The position numbers and the translations under genes are program-made. A DNA stretch of 64,000 bases from an uncultured Sphingomonadaceae bacterium (lineage in GTDB: Bacteria > Pseudomonadota > Alphaproteobacteria > Sphingomonadales > Sphingomonadaceae). Location: assembly GCA_947493325.1 (NCBI GenBank), contig CANLQI010000002.1:558001-622000 (forward strand). The letters are read 5' to 3'. Within the stretch, counting starts at the first letter, position 1. Each line of letters opens with the position of its first letter. Under the pieces are notes generated by a model, which did no database searches, was not told the DNA's origin, and saw only the letters and a program-made list of their open reading frames with translations. Of this stretch, positions 8,720-18,222 are shown one piece after another.

Positions 8720-9909
8720 GATGCCTCGGGCATTTCATAATCCCGCGCACCGGCGGACAGTTTCTCGATAAATTCGTTCACATGGCTATCGTCGATAATC
8801 AGCGGCGGCAAAACGCGCAGCGTATTGTCACCCGCCGCCACGGTCAGCAGTCCGTGGTTGTCACGCAGGTGCACCATGAACGGGCGAACCTCGCTTTTCA
8901 GTTTGATGCCCAGCATCAATCCCATGCCGCGCACATGGTCGAACAATCCGTCATGGTTCGGGATAAGCTGTTCCAGTGCGCTGCGGATGCGGTCGCTCAT
9001 CTGCCGCACATGGGCCAGAAATTCCTCGTTATTGACAACGTCCAGCACCGCTTCGCCCGCCGCCATGGCCAGCGGTCCGCCGCCATAGGTGGAGCCATGC
9101 GATCCAAAGCCCATGCCGCGCGCGGCCTTTTCCGTGGCCAGACACGCCCCCACAGGGAAACCGCCGCCCAGCCCTTTGGCGCTCGCCATGATGTCGGGCT
9201 CGACACCATATTCTTCATAGGCAAACAGGCGCCCCGAACGCGCGACACCGCACTGCACTTCATCAAATGCCAGCATCAGATCGTTTTCATCGGCCAGATC
9301 GCGAAGGCCTTGCAGAAATTCCTGGCTGGCCGGGCGTACGCCGCCTTCGCCCTGAATCGGTTCGACCAGAAAGCCTGCAATATCCGGGCCCATGGCCGCC
9401 TTGGTTGCTTCCAGATCGTCAAATTCCACATATTTGAACCCGGACAGCATTGGCGTGAAGCCTTTGTGCATTTTCGTCTGGCTCGACGCGCTGATCGTCG
9501 CCATTGTGCGCCCGTGAAAGGCGTTCGTGAAAGTGATCAGCGTCTGCTTCTGCGGATCACCGCCTTCACTTTGGTGATAGGCACGCGCCGTCTTGATCGC
9601 GCATTCCACCGCTTCTGCGCCCGAATTGGTAAAGAACACCGTATCTGCAAATGTACTGTCGACCAGCCGCTGCGCCAGTTTTTCGCCTTGCGGGCTGCCG
9701 TACATATTGGATACGTGCATCAATGTCGCGGCCTGCTCCTGTATCGTCTTGGTCAAATGCGGATGACTGTGGCCGAGCAGGTTCACCGCAATGCCGCTGG
9801 CAAAATCGAGATATTTCTCGCCATTCTCACCATAAAGATAGCAGCCCTCACCGCGCACTGGCCGTACATCACAGCGTGGGTAAACAGGCATTAACGGCGT
9901 GATGGTCAT
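8716..9909 (-). CDS. argD: Acetylornithine aminotransferase
   Basis: This PLP enzyme (class III aminotransferase) interconverts N-acetylglutamate semialdehyde and N-acetylornithine in arginine synthesis. Visible features are [15 protein letters not shown], the LAFDEVQCG segment and the PLP lysine in [15 protein letters not shown] 9909 ([12 protein letters not shown]) gives 397 residues, the normal size. The upstream open frame to 10140 overlaps the tRNA region and is not used. argF overlaps its stop by 4 bp. Confidence 0.95.
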   Translation of the reverse strand: MTITPLMPVYPRCDVRPVRGEGCYLYGENGEKYLDFASGIAVNLLGHSHPHLTKTIQEQAATLMHVSNMYGSPQGEKLAQRLVDSTFADTVFFTNSGAEAVECAIKTARAYHQSEGGDPQKQTLITFTNAFHGRTMATISASSQTKMHKGFTPMLSGFKYVEFDDLEATKAAMGPDIAGFLVEPIQGEGGVRPASQEFLQGLRDLADENDLMLAFDEVQCGVARSGRLFAYEEYGVEPDIMASAKGLGGGFPVGACLATEKAARGMGFGSHGSTYGGGPLAMAAGEAVLDVVNNEEFLAHVRQMSDRIRSALEQLIPNHDGLFDHVRGMGLMLGIKLKSEVRPFMVHLRDNHGLLTVAAGDNTLRVLPPLIIDDSHVNEFIEKLSAGARDYEMPEAS

Positions 9910-10028
9910 GGTATGAAATCCTTGCATTGGCCCGCATCGATTGCGGCGAGTAAAGAAAAAAGGCGAACCCGCGTTTGCGGCCCGCCATCTGTTATTTCCC
10001 GCCTTATAGACCGCGCCATTTCGCGGCG

Positions 10029-11726
10029 TCAATGATAGCAAATGGATGGGCGAAAAGCGCCATGTGAACCCATGGACCCAAGAAAATTGTAGCGGGAGCG
10101 GGCAAGCCTTGCTAATGCCCCATTCGCAACCGGCAAGCACCCATAGCTCAGCTGGATAGAGCGCTGCCCTCCGAAGGCAGAGGTCGCAGGTTCGAATCCT
10201 GCTGGGTGCGCCATTACCTTTTCACAGCCAGAAAAATCCCTTAAAGCCTTGAACGGCAAGGATATTTCAGGGGTTTGAAAACCGCTTTTGCGGTCGAACT
10301 TTATATTGCTTCCGAACACCAGCCTAAGCATGGCGCGACGGTCTTCTAGTTTTCCTGTTTCCCAAAGATTCCAAGGGTTTGAGAGGAATCGAAGAGCGGT
10401 TTGAAAAGTGCCGTCATAGTCTTTCGCGACAGTCCCGCATTTTGCGACCTTTTCCTTGAGAAGCTCTTTCTTGCGTTCGAGCTTCTCTACCTTGCGCTCA
10501 TATGCACTAATGACAGCGGTTGATTCTGCATCGACTAGGCGATCCAGCAACTTGGAAATCTGATTCTCGACATTGCCAATCTCGATACGCATTTGTGTCG
10601 CTTCTGTTTTGCTCGACCCTGCGCGCTTTTCCCAAAGATCGCGAAAAATCTCGCTGGCAAGGCTGAACAGCTCTTGTGAGGGTGTCAGCGACCTCACGAG
10701 CTTTTCAAGCGCAGTTTCGATCTTTCCCTTGGCAATCGACTTCTTGTCGCTCGGACAGCCTTTCTGGCGGCACATATAGTAAGCGTAGTAGTCATTACGC
10801 CCTTTGGCCCAAGTCGAGGTCATAGGATGGCCGCAATTGGCGCAGCAGACGAACCCGCGCATCGGGAAATCCTCGCTGATATTCTTTCGTGCAGGCGCAT
10901 GAGCGCCTTCATTCAAGCGTTCCTGAATACGCTCATACGTCGCGAGGCTAATCAGCCCCTCATGCTGACCTTTGCGCAGCGTCACATCCCAATTGGAATG
11001 CTCGAGGTAGCCCGCAAACAAAATTTGATTAAGAAGCTGTGTCGCACGTTCGATAGTCACTGTGCCGTGACGGCATGTCGGGAACTGCGGTTTTGATTCG
11101 AAGAACCGTGCTACCTCTGCGCGTGAAGCGAAGCGACCGCTCGCGAAACCTTCCAGACCTTCCGTGATTATTGAGGCCATAGGCTCATCTCGCACGAGCA
11201 TTTTACCGCCGCCTGGCTGGCGTTCGTAGCGATAACCCCAAGGGGCTTGAAACACCCAATAACCGTTCATCATGCGTGCTCGCATACGATTTGTCGTTTG
11301 CTCGCCGTTCTTTTGCCGTTGATGCTGTGACACGCTTGCGAGCAGGTTCTCGATAAGCTGACTGTCGGAGTCCTCTCCAAACTCGATTGAAGGCGATTCC
11401 AGCGTCGCGCCCGCTGATGCGATCGCACTGCGAAGACGCAGGTGCGCCTCTAGCCCACGCGCCAGACGGCTAATATCGTCGATGATGACAACATGGCCAT
11501 ATTTGCGATTGCTGCGCAGGTATTTGAGCATGGCCTGCATGCCGGGGCGGCCCGTGACCGAACCCGTCATATCGTCGGAGAAAGTTTCAGCAACGTCATA
11601 GCCGCGATAGCTTGCGAACTCTCGGCAACGAGTCTCTTGCGATTCCAGTCCTGTGCCGCGCGTCGTTTGCTTAACCGAGCTCACACGGCAATAAATGACT
11701 GCTTTTTGTTGTGAATTTGCGCTCAT
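10029..11726 (-). CDS. Large serine recombinase (integrase) with host-derived C-terminal tail
   Basis: The N-terminal resolvase domain (residues 9-150) carries YCRVSS with the likely catalytic Ser16 and DDISRLARG. It is followed by a recombinase domain (about 165-270), a zinc ribbon (CCANCGHP, then MCRQKGC) and a long coiled coil (about 370-430). These define large serine recombinases that integrate and excise elements. The frame has no stop before tRNA-Arg. From the ATG at 10214 onward the last 61 residues are translated antisense from tRNA-Arg and adjacent host DNA. The native stop is probably supplied only in the excised circle. ATGA overlap with the upstream small gene indicates coupled translation. 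Confidence 0.92.
   Translation of the reverse strand: MSANSQQKAVIYCRVSSVKQTTRGTGLESQETRCREFASYRGYDVAETFSDDMTGSVTGRPGMQAMLKYLRSNRKYGHVVIIDDISRLARGLEAHLRLRSAIASAGATLESPSIEFGEDSDSQLIENLLASVSQHQRQKNGEQTTNRMRARMMNGYWVFQAPWGYRYERQPGGGKMLVRDEPMASIITEGLEGFASGRFASRAEVARFFESKPQFPTCRHGTVTIERATQLLNQILFAGYLEHSNWDVTLRKGQHEGLISLATYERIQERLNEGAHAPARKNISEDFPMRGFVCCANCGHPMTSTWAKGRNDYYAYYMCRQKGCPSDKKSIAKGKIETALEKLVRSLTPSQELFSLASEIFRDLWEKRAGSSKTEATQMRIEIGNVENQISKLLDRLVDAESTAVISAYERKVEKLERKKELLKEKVAKCGTVAKDYDGTFQTALRFLSNPWNLWETGKLEDRRAMLRLVFGSNIKFDRKSGFQTPEISLPFKALRDFSGCEKVMAHPAGFEPATSAFGGQRSIQLSYGCLPVANGALARLARSRYNFLGSMGSHGAFRPSICYH
10137..10213 (+). tRNA. tRNA-Arg (anticodon CCG)
   Basis: The 77-nt gene folds as a standard cloverleaf. 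The acceptor stem is GCACCCA/TGGGTGC with discriminator G and encoded CCA. The anticodon stem is CTGCC/GGCAG around the loop CTCCGAA (anticodon CCG). The T-arm is GCAGG-TTCGAAT-CCTGC. Its 3' end is the integration site of the adjacent element, and the tRNA remains intact. Confidence 0.97.
10191..10213 (+). repeat. Left attachment site (tRNA-Arg 3' end)
   Basis: The 23 bp from TTCGAATCCT through GCTGGGTGCGCCA match 48837-48859 with three substitutions. This copy is part of the functional tRNA. Confidence 0.8.
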
Positions 11727-12061
11727 GGCATCCGCTCTTTCTCAGAATCCAATTGCTGGCCGATGCGTTCGCATTTGCCGTCAATAGACTGTTTTCGTTG
11801 TGTTTCTGAGAGTTTATCACAAGCAGAGTGACGCGGGAAAGCACTATCTTCCCGCTTTTCTAGGATAATTTGTTCGGAGGTTTCGCCAAAAGCGGCGTCA
11901 ACAAAATGGGCCATGATATCAGCGACTATGCCGATCAGTTCGTCCTTCTCGGACTCCGGCATATCAATATCGGCGACGAACCGCCGATATTTCACCAAAT
12001 CATTTTGCTCCAGTAATGCCACCCAAAACCCTTCTGCCCCACAAGGAGGCAAATCATTCAA
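11723..12061 (-). CDS. Small protein upstream of the recombinase, function unknown
   Basis: The 112-residue product is rich in charged residues, with a hydrophobic-acidic helix region ([18 protein letters not shown]) and a basic C-terminus. It overlaps the recombinase start by ATGA, so the two are translated together. A role as recombinase accessory or directionality protein is possible from position only. I do not recognise a family. Confidence 0.65.
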   Translation of the reverse strand: MNDLPPCGAEGFWVALLEQNDLVKYRRFVADIDMPESEKDELIGIVADIMAHFVDAAFGETSEQIILEKREDSAFPRHSACDKLSETQRKQSIDGKCERIGQQLDSEKERMP

Positions 12062-12172
12062 GATACGGGTTATGATTAGGACGGCTTGCTACCGTTTCTG
12101 GGAAAAACACCAACCCCACATCTTGGAAGTTTTTCCGGCACCTTTCTCTCAGTTTACTATAGGTTCACGACC

Positions 12173-12190
12173 CCGCGCAAATTTGCGCGG
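12173..12190. terminator. Perfect 18-bp palindrome at the end of the coupling-protein operon
   Basis: CCGCGCAAA followed by TTTGCGCGG is a perfect palindrome abutting the stop codon of the coupling protein. As RNA it folds into a 7-bp stem with an AATT loop. No T-run follows on either strand, so a terminator role is uncertain; a protein-binding site is the alternative. Confidence 0.45.
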
Positions 12191-13720
12191 TTAGGTTGCA
12201 GAGCTTTGGTGCAGTTCGCGCACATCGCCAATCTGTGATTTCCAAGGGATCACCTCATAAAACGGTAACGTATCGCAAACGATGAGCTGCGGTAGCCCAG
12301 CAACTTTGATGATCTGTTTTCCGTTGCCGATGGCGCGAATATCCTCGGCCTGTAAAACAGGCCTGCGGCTCTCACCTCGATTGGTGCCTGCGCTTTCAAT
12401 CGCACCGCCTCCGACATTCTGACCGCGTGTCACGAGCGTTATGTTGCCTGACCATCGCTCGACATCGCGCATGAGCGCGGGGTCTTCGATACCTGTCATT
12501 GTGAAAATGGCAGCTTGATCCTCGAATTCCTTAACTGCATCGCGCGACCAGCGCCCTTCCATTGAATAGCGGCCCTGGCTGAAGAACCAGAGCTGAATGC
12601 CTTTGCCGCGATAGAGCCGGAGGGCCTTCATGATCGCAGGCGCAGGCGGGAGCTGCGGGAATTCATCGAGCAGGAAGCAGGTGCGCAGCGGCCCGCGTTC
12701 ACGGGCTATCGCTTCGACCGCGTAATTGACGATGAGGCTGATCCACGGCGCGATGACACCGAGTTTCTCGCTCGGTGCCATCAGATAGACGGTTGTCGGT
12801 TCGTGCTTGAGCCGTGCGAAGTCGAAGTCATGCGCAGCAGTAGTGCGGTCGAGCGTTTTACCAATCTCGAAAGCTGACAAGGCTTCAATTGCATCAGCCT
12901 TGTAAGCCTCAAACTGCTTGGGTGCATCGGCATAGGTTGCACCCAAAGCCGACGCACGGCGTGCGATGCCTTCGATGCCGCAACTGACCATGAGTTGAAA
13001 GTTACGTGAAAAGTCATCATCCGAGGCGTTCACAAACCGCCACAGATTGCCCAGCGTACAATTCTGCGGCTCCATATATGCCAGATACTCCATACGCATC
13101 GCGAGCAAGCGGATTGCCCCTTTGCGCACCCAGCCATTTTCGCCATCACGCGGATTTGGCGGGAGCAGGATTTGCGCAATCTCCTCGGCCTGTGTGTCGA
13201 TCTCGCCGCCGTCCAATACAATATCGACCAAAACATGCAGCGGATTGATACGGGTATTATCGAGGCCGAGCAGGTTGAATGGATTCAGCGTGACACAATT
13301 CTGGCCCAGCGTTTCCGTCCGATGCTCAATTGACGCATAGCAGTTTTCGCCATCCTTCACGTCAACGACGATCAGGCTACGATCCCGCACATGGGCGAGA
13401 TTAGGAAGGATCAGATCGCGCCCTTTGCCGCTACCCGTCCGGGCATAGGTTAAGAGCTGCCCGTCGCCTGCAAAGAACAACATCTTGCCTTCATGCGTCC
13501 CAAGAAACAGACCGTTTGCATTGAGCAGGTCAGCATTCTCGATTTCGACCGTATCAGCCAGATGACCATCGCCTAGCTGACCAGACGGTCCCATGATGCT
13601 CATATAGTAGTTTTGCCACTCGGCGCGCTCACGCGCCTCGCTTTCACGCTGCGCACGGTTGAGTGCCTGGGCTGTCTGAAACAGCCGAGGCAACAAAACT
13701 CCGAATGATTCAAGACGCAT
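12191..13720 (-). CDS. VirD4/TraG-type coupling protein
   Basis: This is a type IV secretion coupling ATPase, which links the relaxase-DNA complex to a conjugation pore. Walker A is TGSGKGRD at about residues 95-102, followed by LPNLAHVRDRSLIVVDVKDG. The Walker B-like LLDEFPQLP lies near residue 350. ATG 13720 overlaps the previous stop by 11 bp and gives 509 residues; the frame is open to 13849 inside that gene. N-terminal membrane helices are not obvious, and the upstream membrane protein may supply the anchor. No VirB-like genes accompany it. Confidence 0.85.
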   Translation of the reverse strand: MRLESFGVLLPRLFQTAQALNRAQRESEARERAEWQNYYMSIMGPSGQLGDGHLADTVEIENADLLNANGLFLGTHEGKMLFFAGDGQLLTYARTGSGKGRDLILPNLAHVRDRSLIVVDVKDGENCYASIEHRTETLGQNCVTLNPFNLLGLDNTRINPLHVLVDIVLDGGEIDTQAEEIAQILLPPNPRDGENGWVRKGAIRLLAMRMEYLAYMEPQNCTLGNLWRFVNASDDDFSRNFQLMVSCGIEGIARRASALGATYADAPKQFEAYKADAIEALSAFEIGKTLDRTTAAHDFDFARLKHEPTTVYLMAPSEKLGVIAPWISLIVNYAVEAIARERGPLRTCFLLDEFPQLPPAPAIMKALRLYRGKGIQLWFFSQGRYSMEGRWSRDAVKEFEDQAAIFTMTGIEDPALMRDVERWSGNITLVTRGQNVGGGAIESAGTNRGESRRPVLQAEDIRAIGNGKQIIKVAGLPQLIVCDTLPFYEVIPWKSQIGDVRELHQSSAT

Positions 13721-14498
13721 CGGAATCACTTTCCGCGTTTGCATCGCGGCTAATTGAAGGCGGGTCGGGAAAAGTGATCGGAGCGATGTTCTCAAACGCA
13801 CTCTGCACTTCTTGCGGTGGAGCAAGCTCAATGTCCCAGCCTTCGACATCGACCGTCACACCTTCGGTCACACTGCGGTCCAGTTCATTCTGAAGCTGGC
13901 TGCCGATACTATCAGCATAGTCGATAGCCGATTGGCCAAGCTCTGGATCGGCAAGTCCAGCTAGCCGACCGAACAGGCGAGCAAAGTTTACGACCGTGAC
14001 ATCCATGCTCTGCTGTGACCGGGCCACATCCATGCTTTGTTGGACATAGGCCTGTTGCAGCCGCGCCGTCGCATCGGCGAAAATCTTGGTGCGATCATAG
14101 GTCGCCTGATAGTTTTGCAGCACGCTTTGTGCGACAACGCGGTATTGCTCTTGCTGTTGTTCGGCACTGACACGCACTTCGGCTGCCCAGTCCTCGAATT
14201 CGGCTTGGGTTTCGAGTTCATGCGCCCTGATTTCGGCAGCATAGCGACCGCTATAGGTGCCGGTGAAGGTCGAAGGGCGGTATTCGAGCGGCGCAAACAT
14301 TTCCGCAGCGTAGAAAATCGCGGCACAAAGCAACGCGCCTCCCACCATGCTGACGCCAGCGGAAATGAACGGACGCTTTGGCGGTGCGACGATCTGAAAC
14401 GGCAGCGGCTGTGCCGTTGGATGGGGTGTTGAGGCAACGCCGCCGCTTTGACGCGGGGCGCTGCCTTCATAATCGACCGAGAATTGCTCTTTGCTCAT
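13710..14498 (-). CDS. Membrane-anchored protein of the coupling-protein operon
   Basis: The 262-residue product has a Pro-rich cytoplasmic N-terminus and one or two membrane segments (ISAGVSMVGGALLCAAIFYAA, about residues 46-66). A Gln/Glu-rich helical region (about 90-170) and an acidic C-terminus follow. It sits between a 177-residue protein and the coupling ATPase, overlapping the latter by 11 bp. Context suggests a partner or membrane anchor of the coupling protein. No family recognised. Confidence 0.7.
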   Translation of the reverse strand: MSKEQFSVDYEGSAPRQSGGVASTPHPTAQPLPFQIVAPPKRPFISAGVSMVGGALLCAAIFYAAEMFAPLEYRPSTFTGTYSGRYAAEIRAHELETQAEFEDWAAEVRVSAEQQQEQYRVVAQSVLQNYQATYDRTKIFADATARLQQAYVQQSMDVARSQQSMDVTVVNFARLFGRLAGLADPELGQSAIDYADSIGSQLQNELDRSVTEGVTVDVEGWDIELAPPQEVQSAFENIAPITFPDPPSISRDANAESDSDAS

Positions 14499-14573
14499 GG
14501 CTTCTGTTTCCTTCCGTTTCGTTCAGGAAACAGAAGCCAGACCATCTCGGAGAGCGTGGGAGAAAGAAGCCGC

Positions 14574-15107
14574 TTATGCGGCCTCATTTCCTTGCCGATG
14601 AAACGGACAATCGCCGCATCGCTCGAAATAGGCCCATGCCCAATGACCGCATTGCGGATCGTTGAGACAGACCTGTTCAGCAAAGCCTTCAGCAATTCCT
14701 GGGTGCGCCACCCAGAAAGCGAGTGAGAGCAAAATAAGGCGCTTCGCAAGCCGCGCCTGCGGTGCCTGCCTTGGCGGGGACTCCGCAAAGGCCACCAAGT
14801 AGGACAACCAGCGAAACGTGCCGTCATCGTTAAACGCATCATCAATTGCCGTGTCATTGATCTCGAATGGCGCGCCATCCTTGCGGACGAAGCGCACATC
14901 TTCGCGGAAGAGCTGATCCGCCATCCAGTCAGGCACTTTACGCCGCGACATATAGCTGTCGTCCGCATTGCGCAGATCGGAAACGGCTTTTGCCAGCTTG
15001 TGGTAGTAGGATTTAGTCAAAACCTCCCCGACTTCCGGCACGACAATCTCGCGCAAGTGAAGAGGTGGGCTCGCCTCATTGCGAGCCGTTAATTTATGCT
15101 CCTGCAT
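14574..15107 (-). CDS. First gene of the coupling-protein operon, function unknown
   Basis: The 177-residue protein is soluble, with a hydrophobic patch near residues 122-140 (AKRLILLSLAFWVAHPG) and a Cys-rich end (CLNDPQCGHW, then FERCGDCPFHRQ). The four cysteines plus histidine suggest a metal-binding C-terminus. It is the promoter-proximal gene of a three-gene minus-strand operon ending with the VirD4-like ATPase. Just upstream are two inverted repeats (15113-15140). Confidence 0.65.
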   Translation of the reverse strand: MQEHKLTARNEASPPLHLREIVVPEVGEVLTKSYYHKLAKAVSDLRNADDSYMSRRKVPDWMADQLFREDVRFVRKDGAPFEINDTAIDDAFNDDGTFRWLSYLVAFAESPPRQAPQARLAKRLILLSLAFWVAHPGIAEGFAEQVCLNDPQCGHWAWAYFERCGDCPFHRQGNEAA

Positions 15108-15112
15108 TTTTG

Positions 15113-15140
15113 TTCTCCAAGGTGGAGAACACCGGTGTTC
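15113..15140. promoter_or_regulatory. Overlapping inverted repeats before the coupling-protein operon
   Basis: TTCTCCA-agg-TGGAGAA (15113-15129) overlaps the perfect palindrome GAACACCGGTGTTC (15127-15140). Both lie 6-33 bp upstream of the ATG at 15107 and look like operator sites for a dimeric repressor. No regulator is encoded immediately beside them. Confidence 0.5.
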
Positions 15141-15234
15141 AGTTGGGTTTTACTGGCCTTGCAAAACCGCAGCAGACATCATGTTTGCCGCTGCGCAATC
15201 ATCGCAGGATTGGGTGATTTGCGCCGCTGGAAAG

Positions 15235-15285
15235 GCACCGGAATTGGCAGGAAAGGCACCTGAAATCCGCCGGAATTTCTGGTGC
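15235..15285. repeat. Three copies of GCACCNGAAWT
   Basis: GCACCGGAATT (15235-15245) and GCACCTGAAAT (15256-15266) are direct repeats 21 bp apart. GCACCAGAAAT lies inverted at 15275-15285. The two-turn spacing suggests protein binding on one face of the helix, as in iterons or operators. Confidence 0.5.
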
Positions 15286-15404
15286 GTTACGAAAATACCG
15301 GAAAGACTAGATCACTGACTTAGAACGTATTTTTCGCATTTTCTTGCGATTCGTCACTGCTTTGTGAGATACTTTTCTGATAACATTTTCACAAGTGAGG
15401 AGAG

Positions 15405-16013
15405 ATGGATCGAGACGACAGGTTTAAACGAGAAGGAGTGACGATCATCGATGACGTGTTGAGCCAATATCAGGTTGAAGTCACGGTGATGGAAGCGAAA
15501 GCGCGCGCTGGTGTTTTGCCAAGAAATTGGGAAGATTTGCACAACGATGGCAACGAGACAGTCGAGGAGCATGAAGCCAAAATAGTAAGCCGCGACTTGG
15601 TTGTAGTCCAATGTGAAAGCTGGTGGCACGCACCTGATGGCGAGCAGATACATACGGAGAGCAGTAAGAAGTGGGGCTCCTTGGTGATGCACAGATTAGT
15701 CGGTCCGGCCAGGACACTTTTAGAGTGGGAAACCGACAAGCTCATCCGAGAAGAATACTTTAACAACGGCTACCGGCACAGACTAGCTCATGAAGGGCCA
15801 GCATTTCGGGCGATAAGTGACCTTACCGATGTAGTGTATATGGAGGATTATTATGAGAACGATGTTCTGCATAACCCTCACGGACCCGCGCTCATACGCC
15901 GTGATACCGAGACCGGCAAAACGATCATCGAAGATTTCTATCTAGAGGGTGAGAGGGTTCCGCCTTTCGACGTGAAAGCGAGCGCCGCTCCCGGCCCTAA
16001 ACTCGATAATTAG
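15405..16013 (+). CDS. Protein with C-terminal MORN-like repeats, function unknown
   Basis: The 202-residue product has a charged N-terminal half. In its C-terminal half a motif repeats with the pattern E-Y-x-N-x-x-x-H-x-x-x-GPA: EYFNNGYRHRLAHEGPA, then EDYYENDVLHNPHGPALI, then a third partial EDFYLEGE. Such repeats resemble the MORN/YwqK-like beta-hairpin repeats often seen in bacterial toxin-immunity proteins. That link is by pattern only. It precedes a membrane-anchored unknown gene by 107 bp on the same strand. Confidence 0.6.
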   Translation: MDRDDRFKREGVTIIDDVLSQYQVEVTVMEAKARAGVLPRNWEDLHNDGNETVEEHEAKIVSRDLVVVQCESWWHAPDGEQIHTESSKKWGSLVMHRLVGPARTLLEWETDKLIREEYFNNGYRHRLAHEGPAFRAISDLTDVVYMEDYYENDVLHNPHGPALIRRDTETGKTIIEDFYLEGERVPPFDVKASAAPGPKLDN

Positions 16014-16120
16014 TTCTTACATATTGTAGTGAATAGATCGGTCCGTGGCGTTCGAGAATTCTAATCATTGACAGATGTTTTTGCTTTCGTATTTCTCGAT
16101 CAACCAAATCGGATCGGAAT

Positions 16121-17536
16121 ATGCCAAGCAACGGATATAAATACGACACACAGCTCGTTTATGACAAACCGCTGCTAGTCAAAAATTTCAATAAATTCAT
16201 CCGGAATATCCGTGACACGCGATACTCAGGCCCAGACAAAACAATAGATGACCTTTTTTATGAGTTTTATCCAATCTGGCAACAGTTTGGATCGAACACG
16301 AACAGTGCTTTGAACGCTGCTATTGAGGCAAGAAAGCAAGCGGGTTTTGTCAATAAGGCAATAGAACCTATCCGGGTAAGGGGAGGCGATAAGGACTCAC
16401 CTGGTGGTTCTCAAAACATAGAATGGTTTTTGACATGGCTGCATGCTTACCATGAGGACAAAGCCCGGGAATGGTTCAACATTGTTCACGATCATTATCG
16501 CGCTGAAGGTGACACTGAGCCTGTTTCTGATTTCACGTTTCAATCGTTCGAGGGCGACCCGCCAGCCTTTGAAGATACCAACCTCGCCAAAGAATGGGGC
16601 TTAGCGCCCAAGGAAGAATCGAAGCTCACGGAAGTCGTATCAATCGTCAAAATCGCATTCGGAACGCGAGACAAGATACTCGTCGCTCTGGTCGCCATTC
16701 TGGCGATCTCCGCAGGCATTTTGTGGTATCAAAATAGCAAGAACGCTCGGCTGCTTGACCAATACGCTGTGGCCGGTGAAGAACCCAATTTCAACATTCT
16801 ATATCTTGATGTCGATCATTTGGGTCGTGACCAGTTCGACAGCATTAGAAATGGCGAGCTTACTGCGCCAGACGGAGACGAGCTCTATTCTAAAATGTTC
16901 GGCTTGCCCGTTGTGGATTTCAACCTACACGAGAACCTCAGAAATGCGTTGTTCAATGAGTATGAGGCGGTCACGCGCGAGCTCGAAACTGAGGACAGCA
17001 CCTGTTTGATTGGCAACGCGCCGGATGAGTATACGGCGCGCACGAACACGCTTTTCCTTGTTCTCCAAAGCATCGGTGGAAGTCCTGCCTATGATGTTCG
17101 GTTGAACATGCAGCGCATATCTCTCCCTGACAGAACGCTCTTTAATGCGGACTCATATCTTTATCCTGAATTTGTCCAAGCAAACGATAGGCGCGGGCTA
17201 ATCCTCCCACGGGGAGCCGATTTGAATAAGGAAATTTCGGAAGAGGTTGCGATTTCACTCGGAGACCTGATGGTCGCTGATGGTCGATTGATCGAGCTTG
17301 AAGCCTATAGCTACGTAAGTGCTCGGCACGGGACGTTTGGAGATCGGCTTCCCTGCGACTCCGATGTGACCGCTCCCGCCTATCGTGATCGCGAGATTCG
17401 GATCAGCGTGCCGACCGAGTATGTAGCTGTCTCACTTACCTACAGGACGGTCCTTGGCGAGGAAGTGACGCAAGAGATCAGGAAACCAAACAGAACGCCT
17501 GTGTTGCTTTCTAGGGGTGTCATTATTCACGGCTGA
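16121..17536 (+). CDS. Membrane-anchored protein, function unknown
   Basis: The 471-residue product has a soluble N-terminal domain of about 185 residues, rich in Trp, Tyr and Phe. One clear membrane helix follows (ILVALVAILAISAGILWY, about residues 188-206), then a 260-residue C-terminal domain of mostly beta-type sequence. There is no signal peptide, so a bitopic topology is expected. I recognise no family. It sits between a MORN-like protein and a copy of the structured leader at 17664. Confidence 0.7.
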   Translation: MPSNGYKYDTQLVYDKPLLVKNFNKFIRNIRDTRYSGPDKTIDDLFYEFYPIWQQFGSNTNSALNAAIEARKQAGFVNKAIEPIRVRGGDKDSPGGSQNIEWFLTWLHAYHEDKAREWFNIVHDHYRAEGDTEPVSDFTFQSFEGDPPAFEDTNLAKEWGLAPKEESKLTEVVSIVKIAFGTRDKILVALVAILAISAGILWYQNSKNARLLDQYAVAGEEPNFNILYLDVDHLGRDQFDSIRNGELTAPDGDELYSKMFGLPVVDFNLHENLRNALFNEYEAVTRELETEDSTCLIGNAPDEYTARTNTLFLVLQSIGGSPAYDVRLNMQRISLPDRTLFNADSYLYPEFVQANDRRGLILPRGADLNKEISEEVAISLGDLMVADGRLIELEAYSYVSARHGTFGDRLPCDSDVTAPAYRDREIRISVPTEYVAVSLTYRTVLGEEVTQEIRKPNRTPVLLSRGVIIHG

Positions 17537-17663
17537 TCGTCCGATATTCCCGGCGTGTTGATCCCCCGGTTAGCATGCAGAAGGCCCATAGTGGTCAACC
17601 TTCGCGCATCTCGACCTCGACGGCTGAAGTACGTCAACCATTGCCCCCATTCGACTTGGCTAT

Positions 17664-17718
17664 GCGGTCAAGCCCCGGCCCGCACCACTCACTGACGTGA
17701 GCCGTGTGGGGGCTTTGC
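17664..17718 (+). ncRNA. Structured leader motif, copy 1
   Basis: The outer stem AAGCCCC (17670-17676)/GGGGCTT (17709-17715) encloses the conserved GCCCGCACCA. A terminal hairpin CTCAC-TGAC-GTGAG (17688-17701) and the conserved CCGTGTG follow. The same layout with different but still paired stem bases occurs at 31607 and 44393. It ends about 82 nt before the ATG at 17798. Function unknown; it may be a cis-regulatory RNA of plasmid-type genes. Confidence 0.6.
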
Positions 17719-17797
17719 CCGCGCAAGATCGCTGTGGGCGGCAGGTCTCCATCAGCCGCGCGATTGTCGTGCTGCAAAACAGAAAAGGAGACCGACT

Positions 17798-18178
17798 ATG
17801 GGAATGATAGATATGAACGCCTACGTAACATTAGCAGGCAATATCACGAAAGACGTGGATTTTGACGAAGGTGAGTTGCCACCGCTCAAGAGGATGTATT
17901 CTTGGAGAAAACATCTGAAATTGCATGAGTGGATGGCTGAACTTTATGTAAGAAAAGGGGGCGCTGCTAAACGGTTTAGATGCACGCCGCTTCGACTTAC
18001 AACTGGCGATCTAGATGAATTGGAGTGCGCTATTCGCTCAGGCGACTTGCCGCCGACACTCGGTTTATCCGTCGACCGAACCGCTGATGAACAAATGGAC
18101 GATGACCTCGAATTCATCGCCAAGGCGCGCGTAGCAATCGAAGCAGGTGAGGCCGTCCTGTACGATAGTTGGTGGTAA
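17798..18178 (+). CDS. Small plasmid-type protein with structured leader
   Basis: The 126-residue soluble protein carries a KRMYSWRKHLKLHEWM stretch and an acidic C-terminus (DDDLEFIAKARVAIEAGEAV), with no membrane segment. AAAGGAGA lies just before ATG 17798, which supports the start. Its leader contains copy 1 of the structured motif. I do not recognise a family with confidence; proteins of this size and style are common on sphingomonad plasmids. Confidence 0.7.
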   Translation: MGMIDMNAYVTLAGNITKDVDFDEGELPPLKRMYSWRKHLKLHEWMAELYVRKGGAAKRFRCTPLRLTTGDLDELECAIRSGDLPPTLGLSVDRTADEQMDDDLEFIAKARVAIEAGEAVLYDSWW

Positions 18179-18222
18179 CCAACTGAAGCGAGGCGACCAA
18201 AATGTCGCCTCGCCTTTCGCGC

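Noticed and set aside
7706-8740. Plus-strand frame of 344 codons opposite argF
   Set aside because: It is antisense to argF and starts in the palindromic element; composition is His/Gly/Arg-rich shadow.
10029-10214. Protein-like antisense reading of tRNA-Arg ([17 protein letters not shown])
   Set aside because: This is the well-known artefact of translating a tRNA gene backwards. It matters only as the forced tail of the recombinase frame, not as a gene.
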